Shown here: positions 10,080 to 20,774 of the stretch, piece by piece
Layout of the letters: each line of letters starts with the position of its first letter
Position numbering within the stretch: position 1 is the stretch's first letter
DNA from: Semisulcospira habei
Taxonomy: Eukaryota; Mollusca; Gastropoda; Semisulcospiridae
NCBI GenBank assembly: GCA_036245525.1
Contig: BTPG01000005.1
Coordinates: 174,266,784 to 174,330,783, forward strand
Direction: 5' to 3'
DNA: 64,000 bases
Notes under the pieces: generated by a model
What the model saw: only the letters and a program-made list of their open reading frames with translations
What the model was told of the DNA's origin: nothing
Databases searched by the model: none
Made by a program: the position numbers and the translations under genes

Positions 10080-10475
10080 ACAGTCTGCTTAGGGTGGGGA
10101 GTGTGGTGGTATAGTGCTAGAACTGTTGAAAGAGGTGAGTTTTGAGGGTGGACTGGAAGGAGGAGAGAGAGTGTTTCTGACGAAGAGAGAATGGGAGAGT
10201 GTTCCAGGTGGATGGACCGTATACTGAGAAGGAGCAGGGGCCGAAAGTGCTGAGTTTGGTGCGGGGGAGGCGGAGAGGGTCGGAGGTGGAGCGGGGAGGA
10301 GTGTAGGGGTGAAATAAGTTTGAGAGATAGGCGGGAGCGCAGTTGTTCAGGGATTTGTAGCAGAGAGACAGAATTTTGTATTGGATGCGTTGGGGGATGG
10401 GAAGCCAGTGAAGGAGTTTGAGCAGGGGAGTGATGTGGTCGGATTTTTTCTTTCTGAGGACGAGGCGGGCAAAAC
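10080..10475. repeat. Unclassified GA-rich interspersed repeat inside DIRS gag
   Basis: A purine-rich stretch (repeated GGAGAGAG, GGGGAGGCGGAGAG) separates two DIRS gag segments: the N-terminal part ending near LHPEDSASAF at about 10475, and the core segment at 10090-10050. It has no convincing ORF. The text resembles short 3' fragments of LINE or DNA-transposon repeats, but I cannot name a family and see no target-site duplication. Confidence 0.45.
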
Positions 10476-11010
10476 CCCGAAGGCAGAGGCGGAATCCTCT
10501 GGATGTAGGCTGAGAACATCGTCGTTGACAGCCGCTGCCAAGCGCCAGGGAGGGGTACGCTTAAGATCTGAGAGTGGGCGACCGTCGCGCGGCGCATGAC
10601 TGTCCGCTCAGCGGGGAAGGGCCAGATGCACTGCGCTCGAAGGAGCGGGAGTGCAGGGTCTTGGAAGGCACATCACATCCCGCGAAAGAAGGTACGGCGT
10701 CCATCACCGAGGCCGTGTGGGTATACCGCCGCAAGAATCCCATCTCTGTGGAGCTGGAGTGCGGGGTCAGTAGGGACCGGGAGAGTCGAGTAGATGCGCC
10801 AACTGTGTCCGAGGCGGGAGGGGCCGGGTGGACTGGCGCCTCGGTGGACGGCATGGGGCGCTTGCGCCTATAGAAACCCCAAAGTTCCGACCAACGGTCC
10901 TCCTCCCAGGCTGCGCAGGTCACACACGTTTTATCGGAGGCACAGCCCGAACAGGTAAGGCAGCAAACGTGTGTGTCGCTGGGCCACTGTAAATCCCACA
11001 GATGGTGCAA
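10476..11010 (-). pseudogene. DIRS gag N-terminal region with CxxCx5CxxC module
   Basis: The minus-strand frame contains LTCSGCASDKTCVTCAAWEE, then a DRWSELWGFYRRKRP block (10960-10860), and further on LSLHPEDSASAF (near 10510-10480). The same order (CSGCSSSRTCGVCAPW, WSQLWGFYRRERP, then LHLEDSASAL) is found in D3 on the plus strand. It is the start of a DIRS Gag-like protein, probably nucleic-acid binding through the four cysteines. It is broken from the rest of gag by the inserted repeat at 10080-10475. Confidence 0.68.
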
Positions 11011-11394
11011 GCCTTAAACTGAGCACTGTAACAAGGAACGGAAAAATAAGAGAATCGCGTGTGGCCGGAGGCCACGTCACCGAGCACACGACCAGTGTAC
11101 CCAACAGTCGAAGTCGAAAACGAACGGCAAATGCCGTAATACCACGGAAATTGCCCGAGTCGGCCTCAATCGCCGGGTGAGGCAATTTCCGAGGCCTTAT
11201 CTCGCCATTTCTAGCAGAGCTAAACCAAGGGAAGAAGGAATCAGATGAAGAAAGGCGGAGACTGAAAACCAGTAAACTTAACAAAATGGAAGCTAAGCAT
11301 AGAACTGGCACTAACGGACTCTTGCGAGATTAGGAAGGGAGGCTACTCAGAGGATAGGGAAGCCACTCGGGGGACTAGGTAACTGCTTGCTAGA

Positions 11395-11505
11395 GTTACG
11401 TCCCTGGTTGTGTAGCAACACACAAGAAGTTTGGAGGCTGAAATTGATAAGCTAAGTATATCTTCCTGTCAGCAATGCCATCGGTAACATTTTTGAAGAA
11501 ATAAG
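11395..11505 (-). repeat. DIRS terminal repeat of copy Dm
   Basis: GGTTGTGTAGCAACACACAA, then GCTGAAATTGATAAGCTAAG, then AATGCCATCGGTAACATTTTTGAAG closely resembles the inverted terminal repeats of D3 (47396-47560 in the opposite direction; 52940-53060 in the same direction). Here it forms the 5' end of a minus-strand element. Confidence 0.75.
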
Positions 11506-11606
11506 TGTTGCACTCAGAGATTTCACCTTGATGGTAGCCTGAATGGCTTCTAGGGCTAAAGAGCATTTGGTCCTCCCTCTTTATTATGCATTTATGACTT
11601 ACTATG

Positions 11607-12051
11607 CAGGGTTCTAAATACTTTTCAAAAGGGCCCCCTGTTAGTAAAAGTAGGGGGTCCCACAGGAAAGTAAGGGGCTCATGAACTGTCGCATGATTTA
11701 CGGACAAGACAGCAAAACATAGGAACTCTCCTTCATGGGAGGAAGCGGCTTTAGCTAAAAGAAGAATAGCGAGCTGCAAACAGCAGAGTGAACGTATCGC
11801 GCTAGCCCGCTATGCAGCAGTTGATGCAATGCGTACAATGCTAAAAATAGTCAGCCACATGTGTGATTGGTGAAAAGTTCATGACCTGTGTCGGGATTGC
11901 ACTGATGCGCTGAGTACTGCCTACCACTGCTTTGAGACAAAGTAGGTCTGAAAAGAAGGGGGCACATCGGGCCCCGTGGGCATGAAAGTTGAGGGCCCGA
12001 GGCCAAAGTAAGGGGCTTTTTGCCCCGGGCCCCAGGTTATTTCGAACCCTG
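11607..12051. mobile_element. hAT-like MITE, 445 bp
   Basis: The ends are inverted: CAGGGTTCTAAATA at the left and TATTTCGAACCCTG at the right. A 5-bp direct repeat, CTATG, lies on both sides (11602-11606 and 12052-12056). There is no coding capacity. A CAGGG terminus suits a non-autonomous hAT-type element with a short duplication; the superfamily is inferred. It lies between the DIRS end and the first host exon, 58 bp upstream of that exon. Confidence 0.75.
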
Positions 12052-12109
12052 CTATGCAATTAGATATGCTTGAATTTACTATCTGTGTTTGTGTCTTCTT
12101 GTGACTCAG

Positions 12110-12195
12110 ACTGGAAAGATGTGGCAACATTCACGTGGGAGGACTATCTCACACAGACAAAGACCCAGGCTGTTCCAGCAAGAGCTTTCAAACCT
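12110..12195 (+). CDS. L3MBTL: L3MBTL-like exon: start of last MBT repeat
   Basis: This 86-nt exon follows a pyrimidine-rich tract ending in CTCAG and ends at a GTGAGT donor. It encodes WKDVATFTWEDYLTQTKTQA and then VPARAFKP, preceded by two bases of a split codon. In L3MBTL proteins this segment is the helical arm that opens the third MBT repeat (W..F.W..YL..T.A..AP...F). It ends in phase 0, which matches the next exon at 20549. It was too short to appear as a long open frame. The exons for the first two MBT repeats and the N-terminus must lie upstream, outside the window. Its intron on the left holds the nested LINE A/DIRS/RTE block. Recognition is firm; orthology to a particular L3MBTL paralogue is not. 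Confidence 0.88.
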
Positions 12196-12280
12196 GTGAG
12201 TTAATTAGCAATTAGGAGTTATTTCTTTCTCTCTTTGTGCTTGTGTGTGTGTGTGTGCATATATATGCATTGTTTTTTGA

Positions 12281-13499
12281 CTCACATGCGCTAGCGAAAG
12301 TGAGTAATGGTTGTCCATCCATCAACAGTCTGTCGTCCATCTTATACTTTAGCATCTGCATTTCATCTTAAACTTTAGCATCTGCATTTTCCAGGAGACT
12401 ATTCATGCCGCAGGCTTCACACTTAGCCCAATGATACTTTATTGTGAGACCTTTCTAAACATACCAGTTTGAGCGACCTGTCGGAAAGGGCATACAGGGT
12501 CAATAAATAGGTACAGAATTGCTGCATTATAACAAAGATTTGTGCTGACTCAAATAATATTTTCAACTTACAGACCTGGTAAAGAGATACATGACAGTAA
12601 GACCTTCCTATATGCATGGTAATTTGGACGACCCTTCTGCGAGGTCAAGGGTCAAAAGAGGTCAGCAAATATGCCAGAATGTCAATTTTTGGCTTAAGTG
12701 CGATAGCAAAGTGAGTCTGTAGATGTAATGGGGCATCTGTTGTCCATCGTAAACATTAATGTTGTCACTTTCTCTGAGACTATTCAAGCCTCAGACTGAA
12801 ACTTGGCCCATGAGTACTTTGTGGTAAAACCTTTCTAAACATACCAATTTCAGTGACCTCTCACAAAGGTCAAGGTTACAGGGTCCAGAAAGGGTTCAAA
12901 AATAGTCATTTTTTGGACCCAAATTGTTTTTCCTCAATACTATTTTCAACTTCAAAACCAAACTTTGTACAGAGATACCTGATGGTAAGACCTTTCTATG
13001 TATGCATACTAATTTGGTTGACCCCTTGGAAAGTTCAAGGGTCACAGGAAGTTGGCAAATATGTGAAAAATGCCAGTTTTTGATAGAATTTCAGTTTTTG
13101 GTTCATGTGAGAAGCAAAAGAGTCCATGTTTTGGGCCAGTGGTCCGTTGTCTGTCTGCTGTCCTCTATGGTAAATTTTAACGTTCGCATTTGGAGACTAT
13201 TTAAGCCACAGTCTTCAAACTTGGCCCAAGGATACTTTGTGGCAAGACCTTTCTAAGCATATCAATTTGAGTGACCACTCTCAAAGGTCAAGGTCATGGG
13301 ATGAGGAAATAGGTCCAAAATAGCAATATTTAGACAAAATTTATTTGTTCTCAAATACTATTCACAACTTCAAACCCAAACTTGGTACAAAGATACCTGA
13401 TGGTAAGACTTTCCTATGCATAATAATTGGTTGATCATTCGGAAAGGTTAAAGGTGACAAGATATCAGGAAATTGAAAAATAGCCATATTTGACAAAAG
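12281..13499. repeat. Intronic AGGTCA-type long repeat, part 1
   Basis: Related blocks recur here: 'accatttct/AACATACCAATTT...GACCTCTCACAAAGGTCAAGG', 'TTCAAACCCAAACTTGGTAC', 'ATACCTGATGGTAAGACC', then a run of T or A. The same order is found at 19371-20230 and 36085-37870. No ORF is present. D1 is inserted into it near 13500; the repeat text (ACTATTCACAACTTCAAACC) resumes at about 19378. It resembles diverged tandem units of roughly 170-350 bp, and the family is unknown to me. Confidence 0.7.
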
Positions 13500-13504
13500 A
13501 TGGT

Positions 13505-13705
13505 TGTTTCCTCAAAAACATTAACGATGTCATTACTACCATGGAACAACCTATAGCTAGAATAATTTTAGCCCAAAAACTTACGATGTGTACCTTTAGG
13601 GCCAGGGGAGGCCACCAGGGTGCCATGACCTGGTACCCGGGTAGCTTCCCTTCCCACCCGTTACGGGTAACAGCCCGAGCAGCCAAGCCACACCAGTTCT
13701 TTCCT
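13505..13705 (+). repeat. D1 left inverted terminal repeat
   Basis: The text TTTCCTCAAAAACATTAACG...GTTACGGGTAACAGCCCGAG is the reverse complement of the right end at 19140-19330, for about 190 bp with few differences. Confidence 0.88.
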
Positions 13706-13739
13706 TAGCTTGCAGCGTATAGACGTGTTTGCTTAGCCC

Positions 13740-14255
13740 TGCTGTGCTTCTACGGCTGTGTATGGTTCAAGCTGTACTTGAATATCTTCGTCAATGGAAT
13801 TCGTTCCCGGCCTGTGCTTTCGCCTTGCCTTGGAACTTTCTGGCCTTGTGTGTACCGATGGCTGTGTATGGTTCAAGAGTACTTGGACTTTCGACAGTGA
13901 GCTTCGTTCCCGGCCTGTGCTTCGCCTTGCCTTGGAACTTTCTGGGACTTGTGTGTACCGTCGGCTGTGTATGGTTCAAGAGTACTTGGACTTTCGACAG
14001 TGAGCTTCGTTCCCGGCCTGTGCTTTCACCTTGCCTTGGAACTTTCTGGCCTTGTATGTACCGACGGCTGTGTATGGTTCAAGAGTTTTGGACTTTCGAC
14101 AGTGAACTTCGTTCCCGGCCGGTGCTTCGCCTTGCCTTGGAACTTCTGGCCTTGTTTGTGCCGACGGCTGTGTATGGTTCAGAGTACTTGGTCTTTCGTC
14201 AGTGGACCTTGTTCCTGGCCTATGCTGTCGCCTTGCCTTGGAACTTTTCTGTCCG
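13740..14255 (+). repeat. ~103-bp tandem repeat in D1 leader (about 4.5 units)
   Basis: The phrase TCGTTCCCGGCC recurs at 13801, 13904, 14007 and 14109, and in changed form near 14210, which gives a period of 101-103 bp. Each unit also holds CTTGCCTTGGAACTTTCTGG and GGCTGTGTATGGTTCAAGAG. It lies between the terminal repeat and gag, in the untranslated leader of the DIRS element. Confidence 0.88.
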
Positions 14256-14424
14256 TGTTGTAGCGTAGGGTCGTGTTCTTAGACCTCTACTGTGCTACCT
14301 AACGGCTGTGTTGGTTCTTGGAGCCCTTGGACTTCGTTAGCGTTAAACCCAAATTACTAACTAGTTTCGGGGAACGTGGCCTTCTACTAGGACCAGTCGC
14401 TTTGTTGTTTCACTCTATGTTGCA

Positions 14425-16400
14425 GTGCTCAAGCCCGCACATCATGTGGCGACTTGCAGTGGCCGAGTTACAAGCATGCGATCTACCTCCCTGGCGCTGG
14501 CTACGCTTCGGGACCCTCCCGTGATGTCTGCGCTCTGGGTAGAGGACCTTGGGACACCCAGCTGTGGAGCCTACGGCGTGACAGTCCGCCCGCCCCTGCA
14601 AGCATGCTTCGGCCCTGGATTCAGCAGGAACACACTTCGCTGCCGTTGGGGGACGGCATACAAGGCTCCCCCCTTGCGCACCCACTCTCTCGAGTCAGGT
14701 CCGCAGCGAGTCCGCTCGCCCCGCTCTGCGGAAAACAAACCCCAACACTCTACTTTGGGGGACGCCTTGATCCCCCCTTGCGCACCAGCTCGCTCGAGCC
14801 AGGTCCGCAGCGAGCTAGCTCGCCCCACCTTGCGGAATCCAAGCTTCACAAGACCTCTGGCAGAACTGAACGCCGCTTCTCTCCGCTTGCGACTCCGGGT
14901 TCGCGACCGCCTGGACTCGGCTCCTCGCCCCTCGCCTGCGTACGCCCCTCGGACTTCGGTGTCCTGCTCCGGACCCGCAGCCCTGCGTCTTCGGTTCTCG
15001 CCTCCTCTTCGCTCGCCACTTCAGCTTCGCGGACGTCTCGCCCTCCTCGTCGGTCTTCCCCTGGGGCTTCGCTGGTTCTTCTTACAGTCGCCGCCCCTTC
15101 CATTCGGTGTCCTACTGGGTCGTCCGTGCTGCTCGCCCTCCGGCCTCGTCTTTCCCCCTCTCCTTCCCCGGCACCCTTTTCCCACCCTCCCCGCTCCCCT
15201 CCCCTTCGCGCCGTTGGCCACCTGCTCCGCCCTCCTTCGTACGGACGCTCCACTCGTCGGTCTCGCCGCCCGTGCCTTCTCTGCCGCTCGCCCTGTCTGA
15301 CGGCGGCTTCCGCCTCTCCAGATCCTGGTGCGTCTGCCTCCTGCTCCGCCCGTCGATGTGGATAGCAGCCTTCGGCTCGCTCCGGCGGATTCCGACTCGT
15401 CTCCCTCCTTTCCGTTCAACCTCCGCGCGCTCTCTTCTACGCCCTTGACCCTGCGTCCAGGACGCCCAGGACGGAGACCCTTCCCTCGCTCGACGCGCCG
15501 CGCCTCTACTGTCTTGCGTCTTCCTCGAGCCCGGACGCCTTCCCCGTCGCCCGCTTGGACGTTGCTCTCCCCCCTAGAGGTTTCGTCCCTGCCACGCCCC
15601 GAGGTTCAAGGGTTCATGTCACCTTCTGCGCCCCTGCAGCAGGATTCAGGCTCCGACACGGGTTCTTCGTCACCGTCATTCGCCGGCTGGTGGATTGGAC
15701 ATCGCCTTTCAGCGCAGCTGGATGCCGGACATGCACAGGCCTTGCTTCTGCCCTCCCCACAGTGGATCCTGCCGCTCAGCAGCAGCTGGTGGTCTTCGCG
15801 CCTCTCGCCGTTGCTTCCTCCCTGTCGGATTCGGACGGCGTTCCCCTCCGCGGCGCTCTCGCCTGTGCTGGATCCCTCGACTTGGCCAAGCAAGCGCTCG
15901 TCTACCTGGAGCTGGCTCTTCTCCTTCTCGCCGCTGTTAGGGCCCCTCCTCGCTCTGGCTGTGGAGAAGACGTCCTGCCTTCCGAGCGGCATGTCAACGC
16001 TTAGGTCTTCGATGCTCCGATGCCACGCCCTGCTGTGCTCGTCGTCCGCCCCTACCTCCTGCTGGACCTGCGGAGACAGCTGCGACAGGCTCCGCTCGGC
16101 ATCCCCTCCTCTTCGGTCCTGGCAGTCGGTGAAGGACGCGTTGAGATTCTTAGTCGGCCCGCCTCACCTCCTCCCGCTTCCAGCCACCCGCGAGGTCCTG
16201 GGGCGCGCCCTGCGGATCGCCGGACCCGCCCAACACCCGCCCTACCGGCGTCACTACCCTCCCCCGCACGTCTCCGCCGCCCGCCCGCCCCCGACCCCGC
16301 CTGGCCTTGCACGGCCTCAAGCGGCGTCCGACCTCGACCTTCAGCTTGGCACGAGTTCCTAGCGGCGCCTCCCTTCCTTGGAGACTGCCTGAGCCTTCGC
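14425..16400 (+). pseudogene. D1 gag region, degenerate
   Basis: This GC-rich segment has long spurious open frames in several phases. Gag remnants can be picked out: ACAGSLDLAKQALVYLELAL near 15860-15920 (compare D2b ACAGLLDLVTRAVI) and WQSVKDALRFLVGP near 16120-16160 (compare D2b AWQTVKDAYRDLWP). The remnants lie in different frames, so no complete Gag can be made. Confidence 0.62.
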
Positions 16401-17860
16401 ACCGAGGTTCCTCCCTTGGGCTTGATTGTCAGCCGGGATCTAGCGGACGCCTAAGCTCTCATTCCCGGGCTTCTGGTTCCAGACGCTTCTGCGCTTCGCA
16501 TCGACGGTGACCTTGCCGTTCCGCCGTCGCCCGCAGCCTCCGCTGGGTCTTCACCCGTCCCTTGGTCAGCGTCTTCGCCACGGCCAGGCGGACTTCGTTG
16601 AGCCCTCCTCGAACTATGTCGGCGATCTGCTCCGGCGCCTCCGGTCGGCACCCTCCCGGGAACAGCGACGAGACGCCTTCTGGCCTCCTCGACACCCACG
16701 GCTTTGTAGTCTTTTAGGCAACTCGGATCTCGCTCTGTCCCGCCGCTTCGCAAGCCGTAGTTGGAGTTCCTGACGGATCTCGTTGGGTGTGACTCCCGGA
16801 ACTGAGGATCTGGAAGTTGGCGAACCTGGCTCGTCTTGGTGCACAGCAGGAGACGGTCTCCACCAGACCCTGGTTGCAGCTCTCTGGCCTAGTGAGCACC
16901 GCTGCGGATCTCCTTCGCTGGCGCCCTTGACCGGAGACATCGAGGTTCCCTTTCCGGCTCATCCCTTGCTCGTTCCACTCCCCCGCCGCTAGGCGGTCCC
17001 TGCCTGGCTTGCGCCTGGAGTCCCTCTCCTTTGCCTCCCCCCCCAGTTGTCCCTTGCGTCGACGCCAGCCGTTCCGGCTGGGGTGCACTCCTACTGCCGA
17101 CGTGCCACGGCTTCCGGCAGCTGTCCACCGGTCCTTGCGGTCAAGCCTTCAACTGGTTGGAGTTACAGGCGATACGGCAGCTCCCCTCCCTTGGAAACCG
17201 ACTCTCGGACATCAGGACCTGATCGTCGTTCCGATGAATCCGCTGGTGTGTCCTACGTACAGAAGCAGGACGGGACCTGCTCCCCTTCCTCTGCCTTCTT
17301 CTTACCAGCGCCTCCGTTGGTGCAAGGATCGCCGCGTCTCTCCCCGAGCGAGATACTTCACGGCCACCTGCTTGTCCTTGCAGGCTCCCCCTCCTGGCAC
17401 GGTCAGCGTCTCCGCACCAGTGAGAAGAAAGAGGAAGAGGCGCTTCGCCCGGACGTCGCCCGGATGATCTGCGCCACGTGGGAGACCCCCCCCCCCCCCC
17501 CCCGCTTCGTTCTTCGCGACAGGGTGGTACCTTCAGCTCCCCCCTCGTCTCACCCGTCCCAGAACCCCTCGCCTGGGCGGCCATTGCGCTCCCCCTTCCC
17601 TGGGACGGCCCCTGCGCTTCCGCTTACCCTCCCTCAGTCCTTGTTCCCAAGGTGCTTCTCTAGCGCAGGGATGCTACGCGATCCTGTTGCTGGGGGCGCC
17701 GTTCTGCTGGACCAGATCCTGCGCCACCGACCTTCTGAACCTGGCCACGGGCCCCTCACTCCGGCTTCGCGCTCCTCGCACGATGCTCTAGCTACCGCGC
17801 CAGGCGCTCTACTTCCGTGCTCTGGGAGACTCCTGCTACATGCTTGGAGATTGGATGGCA
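16400..17860 (+). pseudogene. D1 reverse transcriptase / RNase H / methylase-like region, degenerate
   Basis: The reverse transcriptase C motif reads SSNYVGDLL at about 16606-16632, where D3 has SSNYLDDLL; Gly replaces the first catalytic Asp (codon 16621-16623). The downstream SRRFASRSW matches the D3 SRRFIHLGM region. RNase H remnants: FNWLELQAIRQL (near 17147) and VSYVQKQDGTCS (near 17250). A run of about 17 C at 17487-17503 replaces the start of the 'IDLFATRWN' block. After it, PVPEPLAWA...WDGPCASAYPPSVLVPK follows in another frame. Confidence 0.72.
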
Positions 17861-18890
17861 AGCCCTCGCCGCTGGAGTTCTTGAGTGAGGCAGTGATAGC
17901 TATTGCTTCAGGCCGTGGACCCTCGACTCTGCGTGTCTACGAGGGAAGGTGGAGAGTACTGGGAGCTTGGTGCGACCTCTGTCGCCTCTCCACTACTGCT
18001 CTGACTTCCCCACCGCTGGCTGAGTTCTTCCTGGCTTTCGCCGAACAGCACTTGGCACCGATCACCTCAGGGGCTATCTCACTATGATCGCTGATGCTTA
18101 CCGGCACCCGGGCCGAGCGGAACCCGACAGTGTAAGGTCCTCGCTGACCTTATGGCCCTCTTCGGCACACAGCGACCTGCCCTCCGCTCCCTGATCCCGC
18201 GCTGGGATTTACCCTGGATACTCTTCTTGATGAACGCTAGCGTTTCGAGCCGCTTCCCCTAGCAAGCGTGGCCGACGCTACACGAAGACTTGCTTCTGCT
18301 CGCCGTAGCCACAGCCTCCAGAATGAGCGAGCTGCCCGCGCCCTCGCCTGCCTGTAGTGCAGGTCGGATGACCCCGTGCAGCTACTAATGGACCCGGCCT
18401 TCTTGGCCCTGAACCAGTCCCCGCTGACGGCCCCGCAGGTGATCACTGTGCGATTGCTTACGCCGATCGACTCATACGAGGAAGTCAGACAACAGGACCC
18501 GGTGAGAGCCTTACGCGTGTACCTACGCTGTACCAAGCCGCTCCGCCAGGGACGCACCCACCTCTTTTTGTTTTCTCTGTCCCCAGGTAGACAAGACATC
18601 TCAGCCCAGACGATCTTCCTGGCTAGATGGGTGATGCGCTCCGCCTACCAGGACCTCTGCCCTGATGCTGCGAAGCGGCTACTCTTCCGGGCCCACGAGG
18701 TCAGAGCCATGGCTGCTAGCGTCACGTTGACCGCTACTGCGCTGTCCGAGACACTCTGGCTGCTGTAGGCTGGCGGACCAAGTCGACCTTCACCCGGTTC
18801 TACCTCCGTAACCTGGTTGGCCAGCGAGACAACCTGGCCCTGGTGGGGGACATCGCGGCGGCGCAACACTCCCTCCCGGCACCTTCGGTG
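17860..18890 (+). pseudogene. D1 tyrosine recombinase, degenerate
   Basis: The N-terminal core-binding part is GRGPSTLRVYEGRWRVLGAW...EFFLAFAEQHLAPIT (17910-18070). A catalytic-domain piece QLLMDPAFLAL...QDPVRALRVYLRCTK...PGRQDISAQTI...AHEVRAMAA (18376-18720) keeps the HxxR motif (HEVR, 18694-18705). The region between them (18090-18370) is shifted in frame, and the end TKSTFTRFYLRN carrying the presumed Tyr is in yet another frame near 18780. The protein would integrate the DIRS circle; this copy is not functional. Confidence 0.78.
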
Positions 18891-18989
18891 CCGTTGGTAA
18901 CCCTTTAGCTAAAATTATCGGGAGATGGCGCCAGGGAAGATGGGGCTGGCTGGCTCAGTCAGGCACTGGGTTATGCGGCACCCTCCTCC

Positions 18990-19370
18990 TCTTTGCGATG
19001 TTCCATGGTAGTAATGACATCGGTAATGTTTTTGAGGAAACAAATTAATTTTTCTCTAAAATGTATTTTTTCGAAAAATACTTACCGATGTCATTACTCG
19101 GATGGCCCTCCCACCTGCCCCGCTTGCCGCTCGCCAGCTAAACGAAAGAACTGGTGTGGCTTGGCTGCTCGGGCTGTTACCCGTAACGGGTGGGAAGGGA
19201 GGCTACCCGGGTACCAGGTCACGGCACCCCTGGTGGCCTCCCCTGGCCCTAAGGTACACATCGTAAGTTTTTGGGCTAAAATTACGCTAGCTATAGGTTG
19301 TTCCATGGTAGTAATGACATTGGTAAGTATTTTTCAAAAAAATACATTTTAGAGAAAAATTAATTTTTTT
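18990..19370 (+). repeat. D1 internal complementary region and right terminal repeat
   Basis: ATGGTAGTAATGACATCGGT to CTTACCGATGTCATTAC (18998-19100) is complementary to the outer ends of the element, the hallmark of DIRS1-type elements. The right inverted repeat follows, ending ATGACATTGGTAAGTATTTT... and TTTAGAGAAAAATTAATTTT at about 19370. Confidence 0.85.
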
Positions 19371-20230
19371 TTCTAAAATACTATTCACAACTTCAAACCC
19401 CAACTTGGTACAAAGATGGTAAGACCTATCTATGTATACTAATTTAGATGATCCCTCAGAAAAGTCAAGGATCATAAAAGGTCGGCAAATGTGTGTATAA
19501 TGCCAATTTTTCATTGGATTGTAGTTTGTATCGACATTTTTATTAAAAGTTTTCTATCAAAATTTGGCTCAAAGGTAGCTGATGATAAGACCTTCATATG
19601 CATACTAATTTAGTTGACCCATCTCAGAGGCCAAGGGTCATGGGATGATCCAAAAAGTGTTTTTTCTTAAATATTATTTTCAACTTCAAAGCCAAACTTA
19701 ATATAGAGATACCTGAAGGTAAAACATATCAATGTATATTAATTTGAAATACCCCTCGAAAAGGTCAAGGGTCACAAGAGGTCTGTAAATGTGTGAAAAA
19801 TGCCATTTTTGTTTAGAACTGTAGTTTTTATCAAAGTTTTTGCAAACTTTTCAATCAAATTTTGGTGTGAAGTTTGCTGATGGCAAGACATTTCTATGCA
19901 TACTAATTTAGTCAGCTCATCACAAAGGTCAGGGGTCATGGGGGTTTGGCAGATGTGTGAAAAATGTTTAAAATTTGGAGAAAACATGGATTTCGATGAT
20001 GCTGAAGCCAGCCCTTTATACTTATTGTCACAAAGGTCACACATGTGCATCGGTCATATCCGTGAGCCATAAGGGCGTTGCCATTCTTGTTATCGAGTTT
20101 TTCTAAACTTTCAGTCAGATTTGGCACAAAGGTAGCTGGTGATAAGGTAGCTCATTTCAGTGACCTGTTGGAAAGATCAATGTCACAAAGGTCTGGATTG
20201 GTCATACATGTGAGCCATAAGGCTTTATCT
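19371..20230. repeat. Intronic AGGTCA-type long repeat, part 2
   Basis: This continues the repeat broken by D1 (ACTATTCACAACTTCAAACC at about 19378). Further units carry CTGATGGTAAGACC-like, CATACTAATTTAGTTGACCC and AAGGTCAAGGGTCA text, and end in GAGCCATAAGGGC..CTTGTT phrases at 20068 and 20213. No ORF. From 20231 to 20548 I see only AT-rich intron sequence without features. Confidence 0.7.
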
Positions 20231-20548
20231 TTTGTTTTCATCAAAAGGTAAGTTTGTGTGTGAATTTTTTTTGTTGAATTTTTTTAATGGAGGGTGAGGG
20301 TGAGTATGGAATTGGTACTTGTACACAATATTTAGCTTGGTGCTGAATAGGGCAGCAAAACTAAGAGAGATGCTGCCTTGACTTGAGTTAGCATATGAGT
20401 GTGTTTGGAATAGGTTCATACACAGTATTTAGCAGGTTTGTTCAGGATAGGGTAGGAATATGAGCTGCTGGCCTAAAGGTTTAAAATCAGTTGTGAATAA
20501 AGTTGTTCAGTGGTTGAATCTAGCAAATTGGTTCTGTCAATTGTGCAG

Positions 20549-20774
20549 AGACTTCCAGTTGGGTTTGAACCTGGCATGAAGGTAGAGGCAGTGGACCGGA
20601 GAAACCCCATCCTAGTGCGCGTGGCTACCATTCAGGAGGTCCAGGAACATCAGGTGCTGGTTCACTTTGATGGTTGGCTAGAAATGTATGACTACTGGCT
20701 GGATGATGACTCGCCCGACATCAAACCCATCAACTGGTGCTCCAACACTGGCCATGCGCTGCAGCCACCTTTTG
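20549..20774 (+). CDS. L3MBTL: L3MBTL-like exon: last MBT repeat core
   Basis: The 226-nt exon lies between GTGCAG and a GTGAGT donor. It starts in phase 0 and leaves one base (G). It encodes RLPVGFEPGMKVEAVDRRNP, ILVRVATIQEV, VLVHFDGWLEMYDYWLDDDSPDI... and NWCSNTGHALQPPF, an almost textbook MBT repeat core (GM+LEAVD+.NP; HFDGW...YDYW.D; WC..TGH.L.PP). MBT repeats bind mono- and dimethyl-lysine on histones or fold against one another to compact chromatin. Because a CCHHC zinc finger comes next, this should be the final (third) repeat. The choice of AG at 20547-20548 rather than 20549-20550 follows from the reading frame. Confidence 0.95.

Larger units (their letters stand above)
4031..11505 (-). 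mobile_element. DIRS-type retrotransposon, minus strand, 5' part, interrupted (copy Dm)
   Basis: Read on the minus strand, this begins with a terminal repeat (11505 down to about 11395) that matches the left terminus of D3 (47396-47560). A gag N-terminus with the CxxCx5CxxC and LWGFYRR motif follows (10960-10860), then a gag core split in two: the last residues before the break lie at 10090-10050 and the rest at 4359-4031. The gag frame reads through when the RTE block 4360-10049 is removed (LWY|AGHS...). The pol part is not visible, because LINE A begins at 4030. A GA-rich repeat at about 10080-10475 is a further interruption. Confidence 0.75.
13500..19370 (+). mobile_element. DIRS-type retrotransposon D1, complete in length but decayed
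   Basis: D1 has inverted terminal repeats (13505-13705 against 19140-19330), an internal complementary region at about 18990-19090 that repeats both ends, and a degraded gag/RT/RNase H/tyrosine recombinase interior in the plus direction. It is inserted in the intronic AGGTCA repeat with no target duplication, as expected of integration by a tyrosine recombinase. The interior is very GC-rich compared with the surrounding intron. All frames are broken. Confidence 0.88.

Noticed and set aside
10022..10597. 191-codon minus-strand frame
   Set aside because: It spans an RTE end, DIRS remnant and GA-rich repeat; Pro/Ser/Leu-rich low complexity.
14454..15365. 303-codon and overlapping long open frames in all phases
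   Set aside because: GC-rich composition in a DIRS gag remnant; no homology and several phases open at once.
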